This document shows positions 22,327 through 34,382 of a stretch of 64,000 nucleotides of DNA, piece after piece. Each line of letters starts with the position of its first letter. Position 1 is the stretch's first letter. Origin of the DNA: Dichetophora obliterata (lineage: Eukaryota > Arthropoda > Insecta > Diptera > Sciomyzidae); the NCBI GenBank assembly GCA_963920525.1, contig OY986439.1:20036819-20100818 (forward strand), read 5' to 3'. The notes under the pieces were generated by a model. The model ran no database searches. It was given only the letters and a program-made list of their open reading frames with translations, and was not told the DNA's origin. Position numbers and translations under genes: made by a program.

Positions 22327-24313
22327 CAGGGTTCAGAATATTCACACACCTTCACTCACAAACATTTGCTTGAAGCACACAACACACAATGTTATTTTCA
22401 TTTCATTTTTGTGTGTAACGTAGTTATCGTGTTGTTGATCATCCAACATGAATTCTTCGTTTTAATATTTGCTTGTGCGTCACAAACTCCAACAATGATC
22501 GATCTCAACAATTCTCTGTGTTTCAGTTTTACACTTATGTTTGCGTCAAAATGTTCATGTTGGAGAATTCAAGCCTTTGTCAAAACCAAAACAAAGACAA
22601 TTTTTCCAACATGAATAAGTGGTGTTTGCAAAATTTTCTTTGTTTGTGTCGGTCATTAAGATCGATCACTACCGTCGTGTGGCGTAAAAAACAAATGCTG
22701 TTCTGGTTGCTGTGCAGCGTATTGAATTGGTTTTTGGCCAAGTGTAGCAAATTTCGGCGTCAATTAGAAAATATTTTAAAATATTAAAATAATAACCTAA
22801 TAATATGTTTTTTCAAGAGATTTAAACGTCATTTATCAGTGTTAAGGGGTCGCTGATTTCGAATCTAAAGTCAGAATGTTAAAATTCAAGATGGTGGATA
22901 GGGTTGCCACCTTAATTTTTTGTAGTTTTATGAATTCGGGGCTGGCAAAAAAAAATGGTACACCAAAAATGGGTCGCTGAACCCGAATCCGTTGTCAGAA
23001 TTTCCAAATTATAAAATTTTGAAATAATAGGGTTGCCACCTAATAATATATCTTTTCAAGAGTTTTAAACGTCATTTATTAGTGTTAAGGGGTCGCTGAT
23101 TTCGAATCTAAGGTCAGAATTTTAAAATTCAAGATGGAGGATAGGGTTGCCACCTTTATTTTTTGTAGTTTTATGAATTCGGGGCTGGCAAAAAAAAATG
23201 GTACTCCAAAAATGGGTCGCTGAACCCGAATCCGTTGTCAGAATTTCCAAATTATAAAATTTTCGAAATTCGATATCAGCGACCCCTTAACACTGATAAA
23301 TGACGTTTAAAACTCTTGAAAAGATACAATATTAGGTGGCAACCCTATCATTTCAAAATTTCATAATTTGAAAATTCTGACAACGGATTCGGGTTCAGCG
23401 ACCCATTTTTGGTGTACCATTTTTTTTTTGCCAGCCCCGAATTCATAAAACTACAAAAAATTAAGGTGGCAACCCTATCCTCCATCTTGAATTTTAAAAT
23501 TCTGACTTTAGATTCGAAATCAGCGACCCCTTAATACTGATAAATGACGTTTAAAACTCTTGAAAAGACATACTATTAGATGGCAACCCTATTATTTCAA
23601 AATTTTATAATTTGGAAATTCTGACAACGGATTCGGGTTCAGCGACCCATTTTTGGAGTACCATTTTTTTTTTGCCAGCCCCGAATTCATAAAACTACAA
23701 AAAATTAAGGTGGCAACCCTATCCACCATCTTGAATTTTAACATTCTGACTTTAGATTCGAAATCAGCGACCCCTTAACACTGATAAATGACGTTTAAAT
23801 CTCTTGAAAAAACATATTATTAGGTTATTATTTTAATATTTTAAAATATTTTCTAATTGACGCCGAAATTTGCTACACTTGGCCAAAAACCAATTCAATA
23901 CGCTGCACAGCAACCAGAACAGCATTTGTTTTTTACGCCACACGACAGTAGTGATCGATCTTAATGACCGACACAAACAAAGACAATTTTGCAAACACCA
24001 CTTATTCATGTTGGAAAAATTGTCTTTGTTTTGGTTTTGACAAAGGCCTGAATTCTCCAACATGAACATTTTGACGCAAACATAAGTGTAAAACTGAAAC
24101 ACAGAGAATTGTTGAGATCGATCATTGTTTGAGTTTGTGACGCACAAGCAAATATTAAAACGAAGAATTCATGTTGGATGATCAACAACACGATAACTAC
24201 GTTACACACAAAAATGAAATGAAAATAACATTGTGTGTTGTGTGCTTCAAATAGTGTTTATTGACATTTATGTTGGAGATTTCTGTTACATGAGTGAAAA
24301 TTTCTGAACCCTG
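22327..24313. mobile_element. 1987-bp palindromic hAT foldback element, TSD GTGAAAAC
   Basis: The ends CAGGGTTCAGAA and TTCTGAACCCTG are inverted repeats typical of hAT elements. GTGAAAAC flanks both sides exactly (22319-22326, 24314-24321), an 8-bp duplication as hAT requires. Nearly the whole element is one hairpin centred near 23270, with arms of about 900 bp. Each arm has a ~440-bp unique part, then two ~243-bp direct units beginning GGGGTCGCTGATTTCGAATC. The arm ORFs at 22473-22787 (+) and 23833-24147 (-) encode the same 104 residues with two differences, so the arms are almost identical. The arms differ by an indel near the ends. No transposase. Confidence 0.95.
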
Positions 24314-24339
24314 GTGAAAACTCAACGTGCTTTCAATGA

Positions 24340-24957
24340 CGTGCAAATGAAGCTCATTTTCAGTTGAACGGAACGGTAAACAAACAAAATTGCCGTATTT
24401 ATGCCACTGAAAATCCACAAGAGATTCAAGAGGTACCTCTTCACGATGCAAAAGTCACTGTTTGGTGCGGCTTTTGTGCTAAAATGCTCATTGGGCCGTT
24501 CTTTTTCGAAGATGATAATGGCCACAGAGTTACTGTCAATCAGGAGCGTTATCGCGATATGATAAACAATTTTTTCATGCCAATCGTTCGTCGAAAGCGT
24601 ATCAGGCACTACTGGTTTCAACAAGACGGCGCGCCACCACACACAAGCCGCACTACAATCTATTTTTTGAAGCAATTGTTCCCTGGCCGTTTGATGTCAA
24701 AAAATGGTGATTTCGATTGGCCGCCAAGATCACCAGATTTAACGCCTCCAGACTTCTTTTTGTGGGGTTATTTGAAATCAAAGGTTTACGTCAACAAGCC
24801 AAAGACCCTAGAAGAGCTGAAAACCAAAATCCGTCAAGAAATAACCGCCATTCCCATCGAAATGTTGAAGAAAACCATGGAAAATGCTGCAAAACGGGCA
24901 CAATATGTCGTAGAGGCCAATGGCGACCATTTACGAGATATCATATTCAAGAAATAA
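24340..24957 (+). pseudogene. DD41D mariner transposase, C-terminal catalytic part
   Basis: This frame covers the catalytic domain of a mariner cut-and-paste transposase. It starts RANEAHFQLNG, where the family has DEAHF, so the first catalytic Asp appears to be Asn (codon AAT at 24346). The second Asp is in WFQQDGAPPHTSR. The third is in SPDLTPPDFFLWG, 41 residues later (DD41D). TVWCGFCAK and the C-terminal LRDIIFKK are intact and the stop at 24955-24957 is natural. A TGA lies directly upstream in frame, and the helix-turn-helix half is absent. Inactive, but the catalytic region has few other lesions. Rosa-type assignment rests on the D-D spacing and general likeness. Confidence 0.88.
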
Positions 24958-25073
24958 TGTAAGCAAATCTACTTGAACCCAATTAAATGATATTCATGAC
25001 GAACAGACAAAAAATTGTGGTTTCTTTGATTTATTTAAAAATAAAATGGGCGCTTTGAATATTGGCAACCCTG

Positions 25074-26908
25074 TATATATAAAATTTAGCAAAAAAAAAC
25101 CTAAATGTCATCCTAAAGTTAAATAAATCGCACTGTGCACCGTGTAGAAAATCAAGCGTTCTGCAATGTATAGTCCATAGGGGCTATATATTCTAAAACA
25201 CAATCCTACACATGACCATTTCTTGCTGGGCGGTGAAAAGTTATAGATACAATATATTCTATTCTATATACATATTTTCTTTATTCTAAAAACATGAAAC
25301 CGGAAATAAAAATTTAAATGCGTTTCCACTGTTCCCTCTCAAACATCAGGATTGAATTACTTTTGATTTTTTGGGCCAAACTCAAAACCAACTCAGAGCA
25401 AACTTTTTGTAGCCGAATTTCGCGTGGAATTTTCAGGTCTCCTCGCATGAGTATCGTGTTTTTACATTTATACCTTACCTTGGCTAATTTTCGCTGGCAA
25501 GGATAAACATGTCCTCAAACTGTTTGGCAGGAAACTTCATTTCAGTTAAAAAATAAAAGAATAAACTTAATTTCAAAACTTTTTTGGCAAAGGTAAAAAA
25601 CAAAAAATAAATACAACAATAATAAACAAACCGCTAATCAAAATAGCGGATATACGATTAAGAATCAGTTAAATTCACGAGCAAAAAAAAGAAAGAAGAG
25701 AATTGCAAAAACCATAGTAGTAAAACGCCACAAAGCACAACAAAGCAACACACACAAAAGCAACAATATGGTATTGTTGGCAACTTTTAAAGCAACTTGA
25801 GCAACATGACGCGCAAATACCTGCTTTAACGCGGCCAGGAAGTGAGTTCCAAACTTTATTGAGAGATAATTTTTGGTGGTTTAAGTCCTTGATTTTGTTT
25901 TTTTTTAGTTCGTTTGCTTGAGCGCTGGTAGCTTTTATTTTGGCTGTATTAACTGCTTTGTTTTGGCTGTGTTGTTGGTGAGGATTTGGCTCGTCTGTGT
26001 TAACTTAATTTTTTGATTTCCTTTTGTTTTTTTTTTGTTGTTTTGTTTTTCTCCAAATATTTGCCAAACTTTTCCGCAGTTTTTTGTTTATAACTGTTCC
26101 TTTTTTTTATTTTACTTAATTTTTTGGCTTTCACGTAGAATTTCTTTTATGGACACAATTTAAGGATTATTTCAAATATGCTGTTTTGAGGTTGGTACGT
26201 ATACTATATTGTTGTGATGGACTCAATTTTTTTTTTTTTTCGTGGTTACTTTTAAAAACATCATAGGTCTGGCAGTTGTTGCTTTTTGGGCCATTTGTTG
26301 ACGTAACGGTTGGCATTCAGCGATTGAGATCTTTATAGTCCTTGAATAAGAATTTTTTTAAAAATAAAAACCTTGCCTGCTTTTGCAGTTCTTGTTGTCC
26401 AAAGTGTATTTTGTTTTTCCTGTCGGCACATATCCGGTTTCCATATTAAAGTGAATGTAAATGAAGTTGAGAAACAGTGGAACAAAACTTTACTGTCCGG
26501 ATTTTTGGTTTTGATGTCCAATTTTTTGCAATTTTTAATGAAAAAGGCAATTCTTACTTAACACCAACTTTTTCTACTCACAATTTAACCTAAAGGTAAA
26601 AGAAGTTAGAGTTTCATAGAGTGCGGCATGTTTTTAAATGTATGTTTTTCAGTTATGTGTCTATCAAATTGCCTATCCGATTTTTCGATTTTAATTTTAT
26701 TTATTTTTTCATTTTTGAATTAAAAACTGTAAATTATTACTAAATACCAAGTTTTCAAAATAATATTTAACCTAATAATCGAAAAAAATTTTTTATATAT
26801 TTTTTTTTTATTATCTATTAATCAAACAAATTGAGCCGAATTTTAGATTTGGATTTTTAATTTTTTTTTTTAAATTTTAGAGTTAAAATACTTTTAAATC
26901 TATACTGC
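25074..26908. other. Noncoding DNA, host-like with A/T homopolymer runs
   Basis: No gene is recognised. Around 25640-25800 there is AC/CAA-rich fly-type sequence, and 25880-26300 is T-rich with GTTG motifs. Short ORFs have no domain. Confidence 0.4.
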
Positions 26909-28574
26909 GGAAGCGGTCCGAATGCTTGAAGGTCAAAATCTTGAAACAACCAAAATCTTGAAAAAAAATAATCTTCATAAAAAAAAATTTCTAAAAACGA
27001 AAAACTTGAAAAAAAATTTAGAAAACTCAAAAAAGCATAAATCTTGACAAAAATCTTGAAAAATCTTGAAATTTTAAGAAATGTTGTTCTTTCGAATGAA
27101 ATGTATAATTTCGAGAAAAAAACGGAAAATGTCTTATTTGGAAAACAAAAATGTCAAATTTTTTTCAAAATTATAAATTTTTTAAGTATTTACACTTACT
27201 GCATTATTCTGTATGACGAAGAAGCACACCAACGATGAGAAAGACACGAGAAGCAATACTTTCTTCTATACAAAATCGTGTTGCTTCTCGTGTCTCTCTC
27301 GTCGTTGGTGTGCTTCTTCGTGATACAGAATAATGCAGTTAGTGTCATCCAGACAAACGACGAGGACGTGGTGGTTTTAGTCCATTCATGAACATTTTTT
27401 TGCAACATTTGTCACTTTTCGAATTAAATTATAGATGAAATTTTTTGCAAAACTTGTACATTTCGAAATTTGACACTTATTCCAAATTTGACAATTTTTT
27501 CGAATTTTGGCACTTATTTAAAATTTTACACTTTTTTCGATATTGGACACTTTTTGAAATTTAAAACATTTTGAAATAATTGGACAATTTGACACTTATT
27601 TCAAAATTTGACAATTTCTGTGACTTGACAATTGTTCATTATTTTGATTATTTTCGAAATTAGGCATTATACGAAAAATTTGATACTTCTTTCGAAATTG
27701 GACACTTTTCCAAATAGTGTCAAATTTTCAAAATTTCAAAAACGCATAGAATGAATTCTTCAATTAGGAAATCTAGAAAACCTACGCATAGAATGTATTC
27801 TTTGATTCGCGAGCGCGAATGTTTTTCAAGATTTTGAGTTTGAAGATATTTTTTTTCAAAATTTTCGTTTCAAGATTTTGAAAATCTTGAAAATCTTGAA
27901 ACTCAAAATCTTGAATGACATAGAATGAACCATAGAATGATTTCTTCAATTCTCGCACGCGGATTTCTTAATTGAAAATTTGACCCTATTTCGAAAAAAT
28001 TCCAATTTCGAAAGAAAAATCAAATTTTTCGAATAATGTCAAATTTCGAAAATAATCAAAATAATTAATAATTGTCAAGCCACAGAAATTGTCAAATTTC
28101 GAAAGGTACAAGTTTTGCAAAAACTGTCATATTTAATTTCGAATAAGTGCCAAATTTCGAAAAGTGACAAATTTTGCAAAAAAATGTCAAATTTTAAGAA
28201 ATATGAATTCAAAATTAATAATTTATGATTTATTTTATGTTATGAAAACATAAGAGTTCATAAATGGACAAAAAACCACCACGTCCTCGTCGTTTGTCTG
28301 GATGACGTAGAGTGTTGGACCATAAAAATTTTAAATTTTATATTTTTGCCAAAATTTGACATTTTTGTTTTCGAAATTATACTCTTTTCCGTTTTTTTCT
28401 CGAAATTATACATTTTATTCGAAAGAACAAGATTTCTTAAAATTTCTATATTTTTTTAAGATTTTTTTCAAGATTTATGCATATGTTTTGTTTTCTAGAT
28501 TTTTTTCCAAGATTTTTTTTTCAAGATTTTGATTGTTTCTAGATTTTGACCTTTCAGCATTCGGACCCCTTCCC
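26909..28574. mobile_element. Foldback element FB-1 (GGAAGCGGTCCGAATGC ends)
   Basis: A long inverted-repeat element. The left end GGAAGCGGTCCGAATGCTTG mirrors the right end GCATTCGGACCCCTTCC. The arms pass through GGTCAAAATCT, many ATCTTGAAAA units, TTTCGAGAAAAAAACGG and the block CATCCAGACAAACGACGAGG (27346) / CCTCGTCGTTTGTCTGGATG (28285). The inner arm is dominated by short TTTCGAAATTTGACA(C/A)TT repeats. The left arm is interrupted by the 140-bp MITE (27199-27338). No coding capacity. Confidence 0.85.
27199..27338. mobile_element. 140-bp hairpin MITE, copy 2, TSD TTA
   Basis: CTGCATTATTCTGTATGACG ... CGTGATACAGAATAATGCAG, arms near-perfect over ~58 bp. TTA lies directly on each side (27196-27198, 27339-27341). 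The sister foldback FB-2 shows the empty site at about 29031 (ACACTTAGCATCATCC), so the 3-bp duplication is supported by comparison. Same length and ends as copy 1 at 7763. Confidence 0.93.
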
Positions 28575-28770
28575 CTTTTTATAAATAGATATTAAGGGTG
28601 AATAATATATCACATTCAAATTCAAAATATCAACTAACAATATTCAAAAAAAAGATATTTTTAAAATTTTTAAAAATAAAATAGATCATGAAAATTCGGT
28701 TTGAAAAATTGATAGATAATTCGAAAACGAACATTTTAAAAAATTTTCAACAACTTCTAAATTTTTTCCA

Positions 28771-29809
28771 GGGAGCGGTCCGAATGCTTGAAGGTCAAAA
28801 TCTGGAAAAAAATAATCTTAAAAAAACCCTGAAAACGAAATTTTTTAAAAAAATCCTAAAAAACACAAAATATGCATTAATCTTGAAAAAAATCTTGAAA
28901 TTTTAAGAAATGTTGCTCTTTCGAATAAAATGTATAATTTCGAGAAAAAACGGAAAAGTGTCTAATTTCGAAAACAAAAATATCAAACTTTGGCAAAATT
29001 ATAAGTTTTTTAAATATTTATGGTCCCACACTTAGCATCATCCAGACAAACGACGAAGATGTGGTGGTTTTTGTCCATTTATGAACTCTTATGTTTTCAT
29101 AACATAAAATCATAAATTATTAATCTTGAGTTCATTTAAAGTAAATTTGTGTTATGTTTTCATAGCATGCGTTTTTATATTTCTTTTTTGAAATCTTATT
29201 TTTTCATAACATACGAACTAGTAGTAAATTTTTCATTTATTTTAATCTTATTTTTTCATAACATTAAAGCTGTCCATTTATGATCTCTTCTGTTTTCACA
29301 ACATAAAAAATTCATAAATTATTAATTTTTAATTCATTTAAATTAAATTTAAATTTTACAATTTTTCCGAATTTTGGCACTTATTCCAAATTTTACACTT
29401 TTTTCGATGTTTGACACTTTTTGAAATTTGAAACTTTTTGAAATAATTGGACATTTTGACATTTATTTCAAAATTTGACAATTTCTGTGATTTGAAAATT
29501 ATTCATTATTTTGAGTATTTTCGAAATTTGAAATTATTCGAAAAATTTTAAACTTCTTTCGAAATTGGACACTTTTCGAAATAGTGTCAAATTTTCAATT
29601 CAGAAATCTTGAAAATCTAATTTGCGAGCGCGGATTAAAGAATACATTCTATGCGTAGGTTTTTCAAGATTTTGAGTTTCAAGATTTTTTTTCAAAGATT
29701 TTTGTTTCAGGATTTTTTTTCGAGATTTTGTTTTCAAGATTTTTTTTCAAGATTTTGATTTCAAGATTTTTTTTCAAGAGTTTGAAATTCTGCGAAAAGG
29801 ACCCAACCC
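28771..29809. mobile_element. Foldback element FB-2, same family as FB-1
   Basis: The left end GGGAGCGGTCCGAATGCTTG and right end GAAAAGGACCCAACCC agree in GGG-N-GGTCC. The body repeats FB-1 blocks: ATGTATAATTTCGAGAAAAA, CATCCAGACAAACGACGAAG, and TTTCGAAATTTGA units. The right terminus is a different subtype from FB-1 (TGCGAAAAGGACCC), also present inverted at 36382. Confidence 0.75.
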
Positions 29810-29947
29810 ATAAATAGGCATAGGCAAAACAGTTGAGCACCATTTACTCCTGTGTTCTCAACCGATTTTGATAATTTTTTTAAATGAATTAGAGTAGGGA
29901 GAAGGAGTTCATCGAATATTTTTTATAGAAACTTACCTGCTTTAAAC

Positions 29948-30042
29948 GGGATCGGGCCGATTGCTTGCATGTCAAAATCTTGAAACAACCAACATTTTGA
30001 AAAAAATAATCTTGAAAAAAAAACCTAGAAAACAACAAATAT
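29948..30042 (+). mobile_element. Foldback element FB-3, left part (continues at 36249)
   Basis: GGGATCGGGCCGATTGCTTG then TGTCAAAATCTTGAAACAAC matches the FB-1 left end. It breaks off after AAAACAACAAATAT, where the 6.2-kb element begins, and resumes at 36249 with ATATGCATAAATCTTG exactly as in its relatives. Confidence 0.8.
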
Positions 30043-30954
30043 CGGTCATTCCATGTCAAATCGGACGCTTTTCGAAAGTACTTTAAAAAGAAAAATATTT
30101 GCATATTTTTTTTATAATTTTAAATTTTTTTTTGCAGTTATACACAGTGAAAAATTATAAAGAAAAACAAAAATTGTCATTTGAACATGTACTCAAACAA
30201 CTATATCTTCTAAGCCGTTAGTCCAACAAGAAAAAAATTAAGGACATATTTTAAAGATCTTGAATTGCTCTTTATTGTGGTATTACCCATACTATTACCC
30301 ATATTTCTGCATTCGCAGTTTTTAATAACTCTTATGATTTAGAAGTAATCAAAAACCGTTATTGCTTGCAGTACCAGAAATGCTCTGAAACAAATTTGTT
30401 TTTTGCTCTCCTGAAAAAGTTACTGAAAAACATATAACTTTTTTTTCTGGCGCAGCGACGATATGTGCGTAGTTTAGTAAAAAAATACTAAAAATTCCAT
30501 TTTTAGTTAAAAATTCAAGTATTTTGTACTTAAAAATTGTGTAGCCAGTTTTTGAAAATTTCGTTAAAAATAGTAAACATAGATTCTCCAACCAGGGAAC
30601 GAAAATAAACTCTAACGTTTCGTTCGTTAAGGTAGTAAAGCGTTCATTTGAGAGAACTGAACGTTTATGTTGTGTAGCATTCTTTACCAAGGCCATTATT
30701 CGGTTGCGTTCAAGTTGCATACTTGAACATAAACATCATTGTTCCGTAGTATAAGCTACACTAAAGAACCTTATGAGAAGCGTTGTTTGAGAGACTGAGA
30801 AAGCAGAGAGAAAAAATTTTATCTTTGTTTAAGCACATGCTGCGTATCAAGGGCGCATTCAGTTTTGTAGGTGCATACATTTGCAGGGCGCTCTTGTTTT
30901 AGTATGACTAATCAAAGCATTTTTTTAGCTATTCAGTTTATTTATTTTTATACT

Positions 30955-32240
30955 GTTTCTAACGCCCATAAAAAGGCGTGTCTGGTTTAGAAAAGTATAT
31001 TATATATTCTTGATCAGCATCACTAGCTGGGCCGATTTAGCCGTTTCCGTCTGTTTGCCTGTCTGTCGACACGGCTCTTTTTTTAACAGCTGCTAAGAAA
31101 ATCTCAGTTTATATTATTAGTGCGTGTTATCACGTTATGGCTGGAGAATTCAGAAAATAAAATATTAATTTTTCTTTGTTACATGTAAGTAAGTTCACTT
31201 ATATAATATAATTTTTTATAGAATAAAAGACTACTGTTTATTGTTTATGGAATTGTGTTTCAATTGTACATGTTAAGGTCATGAAATCACGCATTCCTTC
31301 GAACAGCCATATATGGCTTCTGACGGAAATGAAACTACTTTTTTACATAAAGTTTTGTTTGTGTATCTAGTTATTCCATTTTAAACAAACTCAGTTCAAC
31401 TTTGAAATTAAAAACACAGGTATTTGTTTTAAAATCTGAAATTTCGTTAGTTTTAAGGGAATTTTTTCTTTAAACAATATTCATTTATTGCATCTATTTC
31501 ACATTTATTTAAAAAAATTAAGAATTTTTATTCAAAAGTAAAATTTTATTTGTTTTATTTTTTATATTGATTTTAAAAATGAATTACACACTCAGACTTA
31601 AATCAAAGAAATTTTTTTTTTCAAATTTTTTTTTGCAAATGGAAATTATTCTTTCAGAAAAAAAATTTTTTTTAAAGGAATAAACTATTTCTTTGTTTTG
31701 AAATTTATTTCTTTATTTTAAGGAAAATTTTCCATTTAAAACAAAAAAAAATTTGCACTAAAACAAATAAAATTTGTTTTTAATATTGAGTAAATGTTCT
31801 TTGATTTCAGTATGCTTCTTTTCTCAGTGTATAAATCCATCAAAAAATGTTTAGCTGGATCATAAACCGTATAGTAGTGGGTTAAGATTCTATCTAAAAA
31901 TAAAGATGAAGTTCGAAAATTAGCGGCTCGGGTAGAAACAACGCCTAACTCCCATACAAAATCACTTTATAAAAAGTTCTTTTTCTCTTAAAGTCTCAAA
32001 ATTTATTTAAATGACTTGAAATTTTTACATGTTTCGATAATTAAAACTCACCATATTCATCACTATTTTTGTAATGTAAAACAATCTTTATAAAAAGTAC
32101 TTAGGTTTTTATAATTAATATTAGAATAGGTAACATCTAAATGGTTTAAAGTTATCTGACTGACACTTCAACGATTTCACTTCAACGTCTCTTAAGTCCT
32201 TTCAATGGCTAGGCTAAGCCGAGTAGTATTTTTTAGGTTA
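30955..32240 (+). repeat. Dispersed fly repeat (CTTGATCAGCATCAC...), copy 1, interrupted
   Basis: GGCGTGTCTGGTTTAGAAAAG, CTTGATCAGCATCAC and GATTTAGCCGTTTCCGTCTG (30975-31065), then CTCCCATACAAAATCACTTTA (31950), follow the same order as copy 2 at 57340-58060. About 780 bp of unrelated AT-rich DNA lies between its two parts. Identity of the repeat family is not certain. Confidence 0.55.
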
Positions 32241-33180
32241 ATACTCCTATCATAACGGTCCTAAAAAGATGAAAAACATACCTTTGATTTTTACCTGCGC
32301 TACTTACTCCTAATTTTATTATCATTTTAAAATCATTTTAAAATTTAAAAAGTCCTCTTAAATTTATTATCATTTTATTGACATAAAAAGTAAAATAAAA
32401 CATTAATTTGATTTCTGTACGGTTGGTTTTTCTTACAAAATAGGACAGAAACAAAATTAAACTGACTTTAATATCAAATATCTCTAGAAATTTATTTTTG
32501 TCATGTTGGTACATTGTTTTTTATAGAACCAAATTAATTAAAAAAAAACCGTAGCAAAATAATATTAAAAATTACTTTCTGTCGTGTCCAATATATTGGA
32601 CAAATTCACTGAAAGAGTTGATATATACTTTAGCGCTCGGCCCTTCCTGTTCAGCAAGATCCGAGTGCGGCCCCTTGTGAATTTTACTATATTAGTGCGA
32701 ACGAACACAAATAAGATGATTGCTGAACTTTCATGGAATTACACCGCACAGTGGTTCCATCCCGTATTCATGTAGGAATAAAATAGAAGGATTCGTCATT
32801 GACCAATAAAATTATGCGTGTGAGTTATAATTAGAAAACAAACAAACCCGCCCCAAACCGCGCCTACTTTCCATGTAACTCAAAAACTATGAACGCTACA
32901 TTCTTTTGTTATAGATATTGTAAAACAGCTCTTTAAAAAAAGTATACGAATTTATTTATTCTTTTGTTCGTTAAGATAGGTTCGCAGCCAATTATTTTAA
33001 ATGTTAATATTGACTTTAAGATTGTAAGCAAAATACAATTTCAATTCATAAGGAATTACATTTTTTAATTTAAACTATCACTCTGCTCTGTCAAAAATAA
33101 TATTAGCATTTATTTACCCTCTTGGTTTCTTTTAAGCAGGTATGCAGCCAATTGTTTTAATTTTAATATCACCTTAAAGG

Positions 33181-33557
33181 CTTAATACCTATGACACATT
33201 GGCAGACTTAAACTTGTTTAAATCGCTTTTCTATTTTAATTTTCTGCTAAACTATGTTTAGAATTCGTTTAGTCAAAACTAGTTTCCGAAAGTCGTTTAT
33301 CATAGCTAAACGAGTTTTAACAGCTGATTTTGATATTCTTCTTTCTACACTTTCGTTGATAACTACTGTTCTCTCACTCAAGCACACACGCTGAAATTTT
33401 ACGATTATAGTGTTGTCCGCTCGCCCATTGCGTCTTTATTTTTCGTTATTTTTTTAAACTAGTTAAGAAAAATATTGAGTGTGTCATACCCAATGGTTAT
33501 ATTTTAAACTACAAAAGATAACCAAGATTACCTATGCCAATGTGTCAAAGCTATAAG
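33181..33557. mobile_element. 377-bp MITE with CTTA(A)TA...TGACACATTGGCA ends
   Basis: The left end CTTAATACCTATGACACATT (then GGCA) mirrors the right end TGCCAATGTGTCAAAGCTAT (then AAG). The inner part contains a TAAAC(T/G)AGTTT-rich AT core. No ORF. Confidence 0.65.
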
Positions 33558-34012
33558 GGTTATGACAAAATTGTAACAAAAATTATCACGAGAAATCTAT
33601 TTAATTCCGCGTTCACACCACTGTGCAACTCTTCCTGATTCTCAATGCTATGAATAGAGAATAATGATGCAATAAAACAAAAACAATTCGACAGTGTTAG
33701 CGTCATCCCAGTGGTAAATTAACTCATTACATAACCTCTTAATTTCTTCTTACGATGTAGATGCCAGTCCTATTTAAAAGTAGTTAGATTTTTTTATTGC
33801 GTACTTTTTTTATTATTTGGTGTAATCTAAAGCAATCGTGATTATTTTTTGGTTATTTGTAATCGTAATCAATTACTAATAGAATTTTTTTTGCATAAGA
33901 ATTGTTTTATCATTACAATTCTTTTTTAAATATAATGCAATTAATTACTAGTCGTAATCAAAATTTCCCAGCTAAGGTTTGAACTTTAAAAAAGCAAGCA
34001 CTTTTATTAAAG

Positions 34013-34382
34013 TACTAGCTGAACCCGGTGTGCTTCGCTACTCCCCTCGTTATAAAATAAAATTAAAAGTATTTATATATTTTTCACGCCATCGAGTTTT
34101 CGAAATAAGTCCACCCCAGCGCCACCTACCGTGTCCATTTATACACAAATTATTTTCTTATAATCAAACAAACATACATTCTGAATTTCAGTTAAATTGG
34201 TCCATAAATTCAAATTTTCGATATAAGTCCACCCCAGCGCCACCTATCGGGTCCAAATATAGCCTATGTTACCCACCGTACCAAGATGAACATTACCTGA
34301 AAATTTCATCAATATCGGCCCAGCCGTTTTGAAGTCCATACGTTACATACATACACACATCCTATTTTATATATATAGATAC
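34013..34382 (+). repeat. Dispersed insect repeat TACTAGCTGAACCCGG...TATATAGATAC
   Basis: Begins TACTAGCTGAACCCGGTGTG and ends with CGGCCCAGCCGTTTTGAAGT, a TACATACATACACACA run and TATATATATAGATAC. CCACCCCAGCGCCACCTA occurs twice inside (34111, 34229). I recognise the ACCCGG start and GGCCCAGCCGTTT end as a pattern common in insect genomes, but cannot name the family with confidence. The 117-codon open frame across it is probably not a gene. Confidence 0.55.

Larger units (their letters stand above)
22174..25073 (+). mobile_element. DD41D (rosa-type) mariner, internally deleted and split by a hAT foldback
   Basis: The left end CAGGGTGGCCAATATTCGAA and right end TTTGAATATTGGCAACCCTG are ~28-bp inverted repeats (continuing AGCGCCCA), bordered by TA on both sides (22172-22173, 25074-25075). 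About 150 bp of 5' mariner sequence, the hAT insertion (22327-24313) and the C-terminal half of the transposase follow. The N-terminal DNA-binding half is missing, so the element had an internal deletion. The insertion lies at or near the deletion joint. Confidence 0.9.

Noticed and set aside
22473..24147. Pair of identical 104-residue ORFs on opposite strands
   Set aside because: They mark the two arms of the hAT palindrome. The protein has no recognisable domain and its conservation follows from arm identity.
30349..30720. 123-codon minus-strand ORF as a transposase of the 6.2-kb element
   Set aside because: No DDE, helix-turn-helix or zinc-finger pattern is visible. It is kept only as an unassigned frame.
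33979..34332. 117-codon ORF in the TACTAGCTGAACCCGG repeat
   Set aside because: It lies wholly within a dispersed repeat with duplicated words and has no known domain.
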